Below, in pieces: positions 13,321 to 26,000 of a stretch of 64,000 bases of DNA. Source of the stretch: Hydractinia symbiolongicarpus (taxonomy: Eukaryota; Cnidaria; Hydrozoa; Anthoathecata; Hydractiniidae); NCBI RefSeq assembly GCF_029227915.1, contig NC_079879.1, forward strand, positions 30,260,501-30,324,500, given 5' to 3'. The notes beneath the pieces were generated by a model. It made no database searches and was not told the origin of the DNA. It saw only the letters and a list, made by a program, of their open reading frames with translations. A program made the position numbers and the translations under genes. Within the stretch, counting starts at the first letter, position 1, and every line of letters starts with the position of its first letter.

Positions 13321-13351
<31 letters not shown>

Positions 13352-13708
13352 AGTGCATATTTTACATGGCTAGCCTCACAAATATCGAGGGATATACCCT
13401 GTCTATTTTTTCCAGGAGGGGCCATGGCGTAGATGGAGAGTCCTAGAGTATTTAATGCTCATTTTGAGCTACGCAGACCCATTTTGAGCTACGCAGACCC
13501 AATTAGAGCCCGCGCTCTACTAGACAACTCCCGGCAACATCCAACGGCCCACACAGTGTGCCATCTTCCCAATTTCCCTCACATGGCTTGGGTTAACCCG
13601 GGGCTATGATAGCATTCACTCGCCCATGTTGAATCGCCGTCAAGAGAAATCGAACCCCGGTCTCCCGCACAGAGTACGAGAGCTATAACCACTAATCTAC
13701 TGCGCCAC
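13321..13708 (-). mobile_element. tRNA-derived SINE with (CTAT)n tail
   Basis: Read on the minus strand it starts at about 13708 with a tRNA-like head: TGGCGCAGTAGATTAGTGG carries an A box (TAGATTAGTGG) and GGGGTTCGATTTC carries a B box. A family-specific body of about 290 bp follows, and it ends in a (CTAT)n microsatellite (plus-strand GATA repeat at 13321-13350). Inside the body a 20-bp segment, ATTTTGAGCTACGCAGACCC, is tandemly duplicated. The body is shared with 5577-5783. An internal RNA polymerase III promoter is inferred from the A and B boxes. Confidence 0.85.
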
Positions 13709-14042
13709 TAATTCACAAGGCTGCATATTTGTTAAACACTTACTTAATGCAATTATATTTTTACTTGTGACTGTACTCATATCAGTACAGATTTTTAAAG
13801 TAAAAACAAAAAAGGCAATAAAAAAGCTTTGTAAGGTCATATTTTGGAAATTTAAGTTTGAATAATGGTGATAGAAACATTTTGTTTTGAAAGTTTAATG
13901 TATTGTTTCAGTTCAATATGGATACATGGATACATCACAAAGTTTATGCTGATAAAATGCAATAATTTTGTGAATAATCCTCTTAACAAAAGTTTCTAAT
14001 TTTAAAGTAATAATACACTTTGTTTTTTTACTCTAGATGTAG

Positions 14043-17000
14043 TTTGAACACATTGTTTTTTTGTACATTCACAAAATTGGTAACAATCATACAAGCTTAA
14101 ATGGCTCCCTGTCTTCAGGGAGCCGCATAAGAGATTTTAAATTTAAGAACGCACCGTTTGAAGAACTCCTGAAACTAAGGTATGATATCATTTATCTTTT
14201 TTTTTTTGAAAGTATAGAAGTATTTTCTTTTGCTAAACCATCTTGTCTTTTCCACTCCCTTTTTTATCATAACATTTTCTTGACAAAACAATTAGCTACA
14301 ACCAGTAAGAAAGATTACGTCAAAGTTGGAAAAACTGGAGAATGTTGAACATTCTTTTTTTTAACTATGGTGAATACAACTCTTAAAATGTTTCAAATAG
14401 GAAAACAAATATAAAATCAATTATGTTAATTATATAAATAACATTTTCTTTGTTTATCCGGTTCTCCTAGCAATTTTTTTTTGGCTTTGTTGATGAAGAA
14501 ATTATTCAGAAAAAGTAACTGATCTTTGTCATTATCCTTGACAGTTTTTTATTGTTTTAGTGAATTTAAGTTTGTTATCATGTAGCCTCTTACCATAGGT
14601 GAAATTTTCCTTTGTAATGCTAAACTAGTTAAAAAAAAACACATTCATCAAAGATTATGAAAAACAGGTGAAATTTTCAGAATGCAAGTATTGTCTGTGC
14701 AACTTGTGGATGCTTTTTTTAATCTAGTTTTTTGGGGAAAACAAACAAAACTTCTAAGCACCGTGTTTTTTATTTTTGTCATCAGATTCTTTTTTTTCCA
14801 TTTTAGCTATTATGCAGAAGTAAATACACTATCAAAAGGTGCAAATGGTACAACATGGATTAAAGTGTTTCCATCTGTAGTACCCATGACAATTTCTAAA
14901 TGCCAGGTAAGAGCTATTCCTACACATTGTACTTTCATTGCAGTGTTCTATATCAAGGTTCTTAGATGGGTTGTGGTTTTAAAATTTCAGAAAATGTTTG
15001 ATTTTCTGTACATCTCACCTTATTAACGGAAAAAGGAAAAATGACTAGTTTTTTGTGCTGATGTTATATTTTTTAAATATAATTACTTTAACGTATTATG
15101 CTTTAAACTTTGATAAGTTCTGCATTCAGAAATTTGAGTTTTACTAAGTCATTGCAAGTAAAATGCACAAGGAATTACAAAATAAAATAAAAAGATCCTT
15201 TATTTTCTGAATCTCATGTACAACAATTTTATGTGAACAGCTGATCTAACTGACACGAATCATCCAAAATAATTTAAAATCATGCTTTCCCCACAAGATA
15301 TTCAAAGGGTTACCATTTTGGCTAGAATCAGACATGTTTGTTTTGTTTATGGCTGAAAAGGCTGGAAAAACATACTTTCAATAGTTATGCGATTTGAATA
15401 GTTGATATATTTTATCCAGGGATCATTGCCTTGTTTCTATTTATATTATGAATGAAAACTTGCATGTTGTGTTTCTTATTGCTGTGTTTTATTTTTTTTT
15501 GAACTATTTTTAAAGTTATCATTTTTTCTGTGGTGTTTCTTTTCAATGCAGCAAAAAGATGTACTTAAAAAACCTTTCTTCACCTACCACCTATATCTTT
15601 TTGCCAACACACAAAACACAGAAATTTGTCTACTATTGATCACATTACCCTATCACCATATTTGCCAGTCCGTTTGAGGTAACATTTTTCATGTAAATAT
15701 ACCTAAGCCTTTTGTAAATAACAAGAGGATCCCAAATTACGAAACCTTCACAAAAAATTTCAACAAATTAGTGTCATCTGCATAATACAATAATTACATA
15801 ACTTAAGCATGAATATAAAATCAACATTAATTTACTTGAATTTTCTGTTGTATCATGGTAATTATGGCTGAAAAAGTCAACCTCTGTGAGCCCTTCTGTT
15901 TGAGATACGTTTAAACATCAAAAAGTGGAAATCAACAATGTCATCTCTTATGTGAATAACTAGGAACCACCTGAGACCAAAATTAGACCAATTTCTCAAA
16001 GTTCGGTAACACACCCAATTCGGAACTGGTTGGTTGATGACGTCATCAAAAGACCTCTAAGCTCCAAAAAGTCTTTAACTGATCGTCGAAAGCAAATGAT
16101 CAGTATTTTAAGCTCTACATAATATAGGGGCAACAGGCTAACAGAAAAAATGTTTTTTGTGTATTGACGGGTCATTGCTGACTTCTTAAAGATTTAAATG
16201 ACAGATCTTTTTTATTGACTAATAGTCTTTTAAAGCTTTCACCTGAGATATAAAGCCTAGTGAGAGCAATCGCTTGTACTAATAGACCTGGTCTCAGCTT
16301 ATTTTTAAAATGAATTTGTGTAAGTCTTCAGCCATAAATAAGTATCAATACATCACACTCAAGTGATAATGTATAACTTAGATTACGAAAAGCTTCGTGA
16401 AAATAAATTGTTTTTTAACCAAGTGTTTTATTGATTATTGATAAAATGAATTTGTATTTTGTGTTTTGCCCACATGATTTCAATGATTTCATGTTGTGTA
16501 AGATACACACTGTGTGTTATTTCTCTAAACGTTTTTTCATTTGACAAACAATTTTGTTCAAGTAAATCCTTAGGTTTTTGATTTAGAATGCAGAAGGTTA
16601 TTTTATTCGTGTATCAGCTACAAAAGATCAAGAAGTTTATGGAATTGAAATTAAATTACCAAGTACCTTGTTGAATATTTTATAATTATATATTGTTTTG
16701 TTTTGCATCTACTTCCAGATTTCAACACGTGTCTGTTTTATTTTAGTTTCACGAATGAAAAAGACATCTGATTGTTTCTTACAATGGCGAGACAAGGAAT
16801 ATGGTTTGTTATTTATTTTGAAATGCTTAATAATACACTGTTTTAAATCTGAATGTGTTGAAAAATGGATAAACTCTTTATAGAAACAGATGCATATTTT
16901 GTGCACAGACATCACTGTTATTTATGAATGCGTTGATAACAAAAACTTTTTTGTTGTATCATAGGTGGTGCATGGGGTTTAAACTTTGTTTCTGAAAAAG

Positions 17001-20000
17001 ATATCAAAAAATTCTTGAAGATGTGTGTTGTAAGTAAATTTCCTTAATAATTCATAATATGGCATTTTTGATTTCGTCTTTTCCAATTTTGAGAAAAGCG
17101 TTTAGCACAAGTTTTCGGTTATTCGTGAAATAAAAATTCATCAAATACTTCCTTCCGCAACATCAAAGTCTGTGTCCCAATCAGATTCATCAAACGAAGA
17201 AAAAATGACTTCTGCTATTAAGATGAATTGACGATATCGCAGGGACTTATTATTCTCAAATCTTCCTAAAAATAAGGTTTCGAAAAATAAATTTCGCGAG
17301 AATTCAATTCTGCAAACGAAGGAATTGATAAACATCGTGAATTTAAAGCATTTCTCAAAAATTCGCGAAATCGTGAAAATTTATTTTTTATGGTAAAACG
17401 TTGTTTTATTGTCAAGTATTCAAATTTTTAGAGATTGGATATATAGTTTGGAAATTTCTAAAGTGTTATCGATGTTGCGAAATACAGATTCAATTTCTAT
17501 CAAATATTGAATTATGAGGTAAAAAAAAAAATGAAAAAAAAGTGCCATGATTGGGAAACTGTTGTTTGTAATATTTCTCTGTCTTCGTTTATTTACTGCT
17601 AATAAATTTTAATTTTAATATAAAATAAAAATTCCAAATCCTATTTCTCCTTTTATTGTTGTATGTTTTCTTGTGATCAATTATTTATTGTAATTCCTAA
17701 TTTTTTTGTATATAAATTTAACCTTCAAAAGATTTTACTGTTAAAACATCTTTACAAAAGATGGTCAGGTCAAAATAAATAAAAATTGGGTGCTTGAGTA
17801 GTACAGGTAGGGGAGATCACTTATAATTCCTTATAATATTTTAAATTATTTTTTTCCTATAAACATTATTACAACATATATTATTGCGTTTTGAAAATAC
17901 TACAAACATCATGTCTTTGCAAAAATCTAAAGAAAATAATTTATTAAGTTTCAATATTAACATCAACATTTATTTCAAAAAGTTTTTATTCTTTCATTCA
18001 GTTGCTTGAAAACAGTTCGCAAATGTTTGTTTTTCATGGATATATTCGATAACGTTTATTTTGTTGCGTGCATTCGTTGTTATATCAACAAGTACAGAAT
18101 TCTTCAGAATTTAAACGCGAAAAATAAACACAAATCGAAGAATATGTTAAAATTTTCAAATTCTCCAAAGATGCGAGCTAAAGTATGGTTTATTTATGTA
18201 GAGTGTGAACGCCGGATCATGTTTATAAAAGAAATTGTTGACTACTAATAAAGTTACTCTCAAATCTTTCCAGAATGTGAGAAAGTTAATTTCTAGATAT
18301 TTACCTGTTTATAGATTCCTTCAGAAGACAGACGAAGAAAATCGTCTTCTCTAACCAACATTTCATCTCTTGCTGACTCATCAAAATTTTCAAGCATAAC
18401 AGACCTAAGTTCGTCCGCTGGTTCATCGAATTTCCCACCGCCAAAGATATTCATATCTTCAGACCATTTGGGCGACAGTGGTATTGAACGCGATAAGAAG
18501 CCGACTTTACGGAAGCCGTTGATACCCAAAAGGTCAGATAGTCATGATAGTGGGAATAGTAATAGTTTCAGCGTCACCGACGATTTAGTGCCGACAGGTT
18601 TTGACGCTACGGAATATGAGTATCTAACAAAACAGGAAAGTCTAGACGAAAATGACAATATTGACGATTTAAATTTAAGTCTTGGCTTGAGTGCTTCTGG
18701 TAGGACTCCATCTAATGCCAGTTTGGTGAGTCTTGATTTCTTTTGCATCTGGTATTTTAACGTGTTTCAAAAAATACTGTGCGAATGAATTTTTTCCTTT
18801 TAAAAGTTTATATATAGTTGTCATAGAGAACCCCTAATGCTATAACTAACAAATAATGTGTAGGAACTTAAGAAGAAATAATTTTTTTTCGCTATAGTAC
18901 GTACCATTGAGCTGTGACGACAGCCAATCAGGAGTTAGTGAAGATTTCCAAGACACTAGACCACCGTCAGCTATTGTATACAATCGACAGATCATGACAA
19001 CACGTAAAGCAGCTTGGCTTCTTGTTAAGAACGTTTTAATTCACTCTAAGAAAGGAAAAGTGGAAGTGGCATCGCATCGCAAGTGGAAGAAGTATTGGGT
19101 AGCATTAAAGGGTATCGAGATGTTGTTTTATCATGCAGATGAGAAAACTGTGACTACGGATGATTTAGACGAACCTTCGTATCGACTTGACGTGGATTGC
19201 TCAATTGTTCAAGCAGTACCTGAATATACACGCCTCGAAAATGTGTTTAGTTTGAGTTCGAAACATGGCAATGCTTACTATCTGCAGGTATTAATTTAAT
19301 GCCAGAAATTTTGCGAATTTCGCTAATTTTAACTCGCGATAAATTAAATATTTGTGAAATACAATCCCCGAGAAAAAAAAGCTTTCTGCGTGATCTACAA
19401 AATCTATCTTAGTTAAAGCTAAATTTATGTTTTGAGCAATGGGGGTTACAGGTAAATAATTGTTTTATTCATTTTTTATCCTGGATTCGCAAAATTTCAG
19501 CATTAAGGTAGTTGTTCGTAAAACTCACTGTATGGTTTCTTTCATTGCTTTGATGCGTTTTGTGTTGCATCTCCACCAACTATCGTAATGTTATAGGCTA
19601 CCAGTCAAACAGAAGTCGACAACTGGATTCACTGTATTCATTCCGCTGCTGCTATGGCGATGGCACGAAAGAAAGGATTAGAGAACATCACTGTCATGCT
19701 GAAACAGGAGATTGATCGACTTAACGAGGCTTTGCTGTCTGACGAAAGGTTGAAAAAGATGGCTATTCTGCAACTGAAGATGGAAAAAGAATCACAGATG
19801 AAACATAGCATTACTGAACAGGTTAAATACATTGAAATGTATGAAATAATTTATTTTTACATTGCTTCATTACTTGTCTTTTGTTTTACTTTCTTTCTTA
19901 GATTTTATCGTGGGAACATAGCTTAGAATTCCAAAACGCGACGTTATTTAGACTTCGTTGTTATTTGAGTGCAGTTGAAGGTTCTTCAAACCCGAATCCG

Positions 20001-23000
20001 CAAGACTTACTCATGCATATTTCGCGTGCAACAAAACATGCTTTGTCAAAAATAGGAATATTCTCTGTGACGTCCTTCCACTCTTTTGTAAATGCAAGAA
20101 ATGCGATCCTTCCTCCAGCGGAAGAAAAACCAAAAAGAGGAAGAGCAAGGTCTTCTGGATTAAAAGCAAGACTTTTCAGTTCTTTAAAAATTGCTGATGA
20201 TAACGTGGTCTCTGCTATAAGAAGCCGACACTCACCAAAGATAAGGTGAGGTCCTTTGTTTTTATGGGTGTGATACAATTTAATTTTTACAAGTAGAGTA
20301 ATTTCACAATGACATGTTTGTCAATGTCATGTTTTTTTGCGCTAGTAATAATTTTCGCGGATTTTATTTTGAAGAATGCAAAAATTGGTAACAATATATA
20401 TATTAGTGAAAGTTAAGTGTACATTTGTTAGCAGATTCTCTAGTAAAGAATCCAAATTGGAAAAATGATTTATTGTTTAGACATAAAAAAGCCTCCTCGA
20501 ATGACAGTAGTGACGTAGAAAGCAACTCATCATCGTCGAAAAGCGGACAGAAGCTTCATGGTCGTATTGGAAATAAACTTCATGTCCAACTCCCTAGTGG
20601 AAACACGACTGTCATACCATACGAAAGCAACCTAAAGATATCTGATTTAATGGAACGCGTGTGTATGAAGGAAAAACTCGATTCTTCAGATTTTTTTATC
20701 ATGTTGATGGTGGATGATAATAATCACCACGGACTGTTGGACTACACAATACCGAAAGAAAAAGCTGTGCTCGAATTATTTCAGTATTCTAGTATAAAAC
20801 TGTGCGCAAAATTTGTTTTTGATGTAACATTGAGTGATCCTGCTGATTATGAGCACGGGGCGTTCGGTGAGTGTTCGTTATTTCACGTTCGAAAAATATC
20901 TTCCTGTTTGTGAATGCACTTTAATCTAAATGTGGAACACATGTTGTAGGTTTGGAGCTTCAACAAACGCTTGACGAACGAATTGTTGTCACATTCGTAG
21001 AAGAGGGCAGCCCAGCAAGAAAGTTGGGAATATTGGTTGATGACGAAGTCATCGAAATAAATGGACAAAATTTGCGCGATATGAGTAACAGTTTTAATGA
21101 CATAAAAGAAGTGTTGAATAGTAAGTACTGTCTTTTTTGAAAAAAACCCCATGTGCTGATATTTCTCACATGACTTTTTTTGGTGATTAGTATATTCATG
21201 GAGGATTTTTCTTACGATTTCACGGTTTCTTACGGTTTCACGGTTTCTTACGGTTTATATAGTTATTTTGCGTTTTTTACCGATATTTTACTTGTTTTAC
21301 GCTTATTTTCCGATGGGTTTTTGATCATTTGTGTATTTTATTGTCATCGCTATTTCTAAACCAAATCTTTTTTTTTCTTTTACAGCTTCGTCATCCATTG
21401 CAATGAAACTTCGATCAAAACGCGTCGACGACCCGAAAAAAACTTTTCAAACGACTGATAATATGATCAGCTTTCTCGTTTGTCCACCACCACCCAAAAC
21501 AATGTGCGTTCATATAATATGCTATGTTAAGATTTCTTTTTACAAATTTTTGATAGCCAATATCTTCGTTTTTTTGTAGGCAACCAGATTTATCAGACGA
21601 CATCTTGAGTTCTTTGATAGTTCCTGCTCCAACAGGTGAATATTGTCGACATTTTTTTTACATTTTAAGAAAACGTGTGAACATTGATTGTACCTTAACC
21701 CTATTCGGTCCAATCCGCCCCCCTGACGTTTTTTTTTAATAACTCCTGATTTCTTTCGTATATGGCTATGATACTTACTGAGTTTCAACATTTATCTATT
21801 AGACACATGCATGCTAAATTTTTAGGTCCCATACCTTTCAGAGGTTTTGATATTGGCCATTACTCGAAACTACCCCTAAAATCTCTATGAAATCCTTATA
21901 ATGGGGAAAATATAATAACTCCTGTTAGGATTATCCTTAGAACTTGAAACTTGCAACACAACTTTGTTTCATCAAGAAGAATCATTTTGAATAATTTTGA
22001 CACGTGACTAATCCGATTTCCCGATTTTGTCGGATTTTACCCGAAAATCGGTAAAACGGATTTTCGGACAATTTTTGGCAATTTTTTATTCGATCCATGT
22101 AAAAACCGGAAGATATGTTAAAAAAAAATTATTTAGCTTTCAGAAACTTCAAACAGAATGTAAAAGTTCGCTCTAGAACTAAAGTAATTATATTTTAAGC
22201 AGATAGTGGCATTTTTAACAATTTTCAAGCTTCTGATGACGTCACAGAAAATGTGCTGACGCAAGCAAAAATTTATTGCCGCCATTTTGTTCCTTTTATG
22301 ACGTACTATAAGTGTGCCAAGTTTGATTCAATTTGAACAATCCTATGAAAAGTTATTGAGGGGGGGCGGAATCCGGTCATAGTATGTTCGAAAAACCCCG
22401 GACCGAATAGGGTTAAGTTGATTAATTTTGCAGGGATTAATTTTTGCGAATCAGTCATATCGAAGTATTTCGCTAATAATTTTTTCACGAATAAAAGGTT
22501 TTTTGCGAAGAATTATTTTCACAAAACGTTTTCGCAATTTTAATTTACGTCAGGCCTATTATTAAGATGAGATAGCTTTTAATCGAACTTGCTCATATCA
22601 CGGAGCCATATTTTTATCAATTAAAAAAGGTTTCCTCTTCCCAAAGTTTCGCGAAGTTAATGTCAGCGAAAAGTCATTTCTAGTAATCCCGCGAAGATTT
22701 TTTTTTTAGCAAATTGAATCTTCAAAAAATTTTCGCGCAGACAAATATCGAATTTTGCGAATATTAATCAACTAAAAGTAGCAATTCGGCTTTCTTTTAT
22801 AATCCTTTTTTTAGATTTTGATGAAGACGGAGGAAGCATAGTAACTACTCGTTCGTATGATCACAACAAAACAACTCGTGAAGCGAAAGTTGGAGATATC
22901 GACAATTTTTTGCAAGTAAGCATTAATTACCGCAATTTTTATGATTTAACAAGTCCGCCTTCTATTTCTTTGGTGAATACGAATCACATTGTATCGATCA

Positions 23001-26000
23001 TTGTCGTCAATTTTTAGCAAACTGAGAAAGTGAATATGATGACCCGCGAAATGAACGCAGTCGTGTCGGAAAAACCTGCAGTACCAGCCAAAATGAAACC
23101 TGGTGTCAAACTCAAGAAAGCTATTATTGAACTGCTGGAAACTGAAAAAACATATGTGAAGGTACCTATGTTATTTCGTGTCATTTAAAGGACATGAAGT
23201 TTTCACTAGAGATTTAAATTTGCTTATGGTAAAATATGTACATTTTACAGATCGAGTATTTAGCGGATCTGCGAAAAGAATAAAATCCATCATGGTGTTC
23301 TGGGATGGTGCCTTCCCTTGGGAGGTCTGAGCCCCCACCTTTGGTCAGCTTGCCCCCTTCCCCGCTTCATGTCAGCTTGCACCCCCTCCCTTTTTCTTGG
23401 CTAAAAATAATTATTGTTGGTCTTTCATGCTTTGCCGACACCTCCTACTTGCTGTATCATCCCTTTGGGGAGTAAACTAAGCTTAGGTTTTTTTAATAAT
23501 AATTAGAAAGAGCGAATTACCTTTCTAATTACCATACATTGCGGAACGTTTCTTCTTACATAGGTTCTCAATGTGTTATTATACGGACCAGCGTGACGTT
23601 TTATCACTTTTTGTATCACTTTATATGCTTTTGTGATTTAGAATTTGAAGATATTGTTAGAAAGATATTTAATTCCTTTGAAAGAAGAAAATTTTCTGTC
23701 TAAGGACGAGGTATTTTTTTCGCTTTAAATCGTGTTGATGTGAGAAGCAAGCAATTGTCGTGTTGTGTGAAGAGCGAGTGTCGTACTGGTGTGAAGGATT
23801 AATTATTGTTTTGTTCTTAGGCCGAATTACTGGTAACAAATGTTCGAGAAATTTATGATTTTCAAATGACGTTTTTTGATCGACTCAAGGTAACAAGATT
23901 TGATTATAATCACGCGAGCATTCAAATACACACTTTTGATAAGAATAGTGTTATTTCGTTTCAACATGAATATTCTTTTAAGAAAAAAATCATCCTGATA
24001 TATTATTAGGACAGTTCAGATTGTAAGATCTTAGAATACAAACTAGTATAAAAACTCTTAAGGTGCTTTTGTTTAAGCAGCCTAACTCAACTGACAGATA
24101 ACTATGTTTTGCGGGATCAATCCTTAAATAAAATATGAGATGAATATGAGATATGATATTTATCAACGATATAGCGAGCAAGTTTATATGAGTTAACAAA
24201 GAATAAGATTATATATTCAATTTCAGATGCAAGCAAAGTTTCAAGATGAGCATACTCATATTCTGTATACTTATAAAAAAAGCTTGTACTTTTTCACTAT
24301 TTAAATGTTTCATATGTTCTATTGTTTCTTGGTAATGTTTAGGAAATCGTGCGCAGCGAGAAGGGATTTGATAAATTCAGCAATGCTAACGAGTTTCAGG
24401 TAATCTTCTTTCTTTCAAGGCTTGTCATCTTTTTCCTCGAGGCTGGAAGCGAATCTTTGCTGTCTTACCTTCTGTTATGAATATTGCATAATGAAACCAG
24501 TTATATATGTTCTTGACAAAGTGATAGTCGTTTCTGTAGATAACGAATATTTTTGCTCACAATACAATTTAAATTTCTATTATGGACCATCTCAATATAA
24601 CTGGGATTTTCAAAACATGCTCGTGTAATTCGTCTATGATTTTTTCAGAATGTATTGTATCTGATTGGCGAAACGTTTTTGGAGTATGTCCACAAATTCA
24701 AATTGTACAGTACCTTTTGTTCCTGCCACTCAAGAGCTGTCAAACTGTTAGAACTAAGTAAGTCGTAAGTACTTCACGTAGTTTTTCACGTACATTCTGA
24801 GTAGAATGAGAAAGAAAGAAATGTTTCTTGTAGATACAAATGAAGATTTGAAAGCATTCTTAATCGCCAGAAATCCAAAACAACAACACACTGGAACATT
24901 GGAATCGTATTTAATCACACCAATCCAGGTATATTTACCTTCTCTCTTGGATAACACAAATGATCGATTAAGTACCCTGGGTGTTTATTAACTTTTAAGA
25001 TGGGCGCTTATTTTGACGGGGCGCTTATTTGGACTGGATACTTTGCACACTGGATATTTGCAAACTCTAATATAAAAACAATATCAAATTTTTGTTATTC
25101 ACATTCTTAAACCTGGAAGCTCTTTTAAGCATCAGGTCAATAAATTCTGTATGGGTTTACTTTTCACTTAAGGATAAAAAAATGTAATAAATAGTTTAGA
25201 ATGAACGCTTTCTTTTTCTGGAACTAGAGGCCGGGAAATTAGTTCAAGAGAAGTCCTGCATAGGATCAAAATATTTGTTTGAGATAGAGAATATTCGAGA
25301 TAAAAGAGCTCCACTGTATTTTCTGTCATGAGATGTTTGACTTGAACTTTTTCTTGAAGAGAATCCTCCGCTATCCTTTGTTGATGAAATCAATGATGAA
25401 ACTTATGGTGACAGATAGTGATGAATACCAGTGTCTCCACGGCGCTTTAAAAAGTGTGGAAAAGGTTGCAGATTACATAAATGAGATGCAACGAATAAGT
25501 GAGACATATACACCTATCTTTCAAGAAATGTGTGAAGAATACATTTGGATGGAGGTAATACACTTTTATGGCCCAAATCTACAAAAAAAAAAAAAAAAAT
25601 AAGTTCCACAAATCGGTTGTTTGCAAAATTTTCTTTTGCAAACTTTTTCATTCATTCATTTTTTGATCTCGTGTAGGACTTAGCTATTGAGTCCATTAAT
25701 GCTCATTTCAAAGTACCTTTATTACTAAATTTTCAGTATCAACAAAAGTTAATTTCTAGAAAATATAGTTATCAGAAAATATATATTTCGTAAAGTTGAG
25801 CATTTTAGGACCAATTATTCGCAAAAATAAGTTCCGCGTTGTTTTAAGGTATGTAAGAGATCTCATTTCAAATTTACATGGTTTCGTTCATAGAAAGCAG
25901 ACATGGGCGTTGATAATCTTCTTCATTATGGGCGTGTACAGTGGCTGAATGGCGTTGAAAGTTTATGTAAAAGAAACAGTTACACAGGAAAACAAGATGA

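Larger units (their letters stand above)
10106..14042. other. Intergenic region, WDTC1 to TIAM/SIF
   Basis: About 3.9 kb. It contains a pogo-like MITE (10387-10864), a (GATA)n-tailed SINE (13321-13708) and otherwise AT-rich DNA. Any 5' exon of the TIAM gene should lie here, but no exon with a convincing MGN-type start was found. Open frames at 11343-11606 and about 12830-13127 match nothing I recognise. Confidence 0.45.

Noticed and set aside
13640-13708. Possible functional tRNA gene
   Set aside because: A and B boxes are present, but they head a repeated SINE body with a microsatellite tail; no clean cloverleaf ending was seen.
18006-18248. Open frame before the TIAM Ser-rich exon
   Set aside because: EVH1 exon 16965-17029 and exon 18315-18725 already join in phase. 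This frame has no TIAM-like sequence and no fitting splice pair.
23280-23420. GC-rich C-run segment in a TIAM intron as a possible exon or CpG island
   Set aside because: No open frame with splice sites; probably a repeat fragment.
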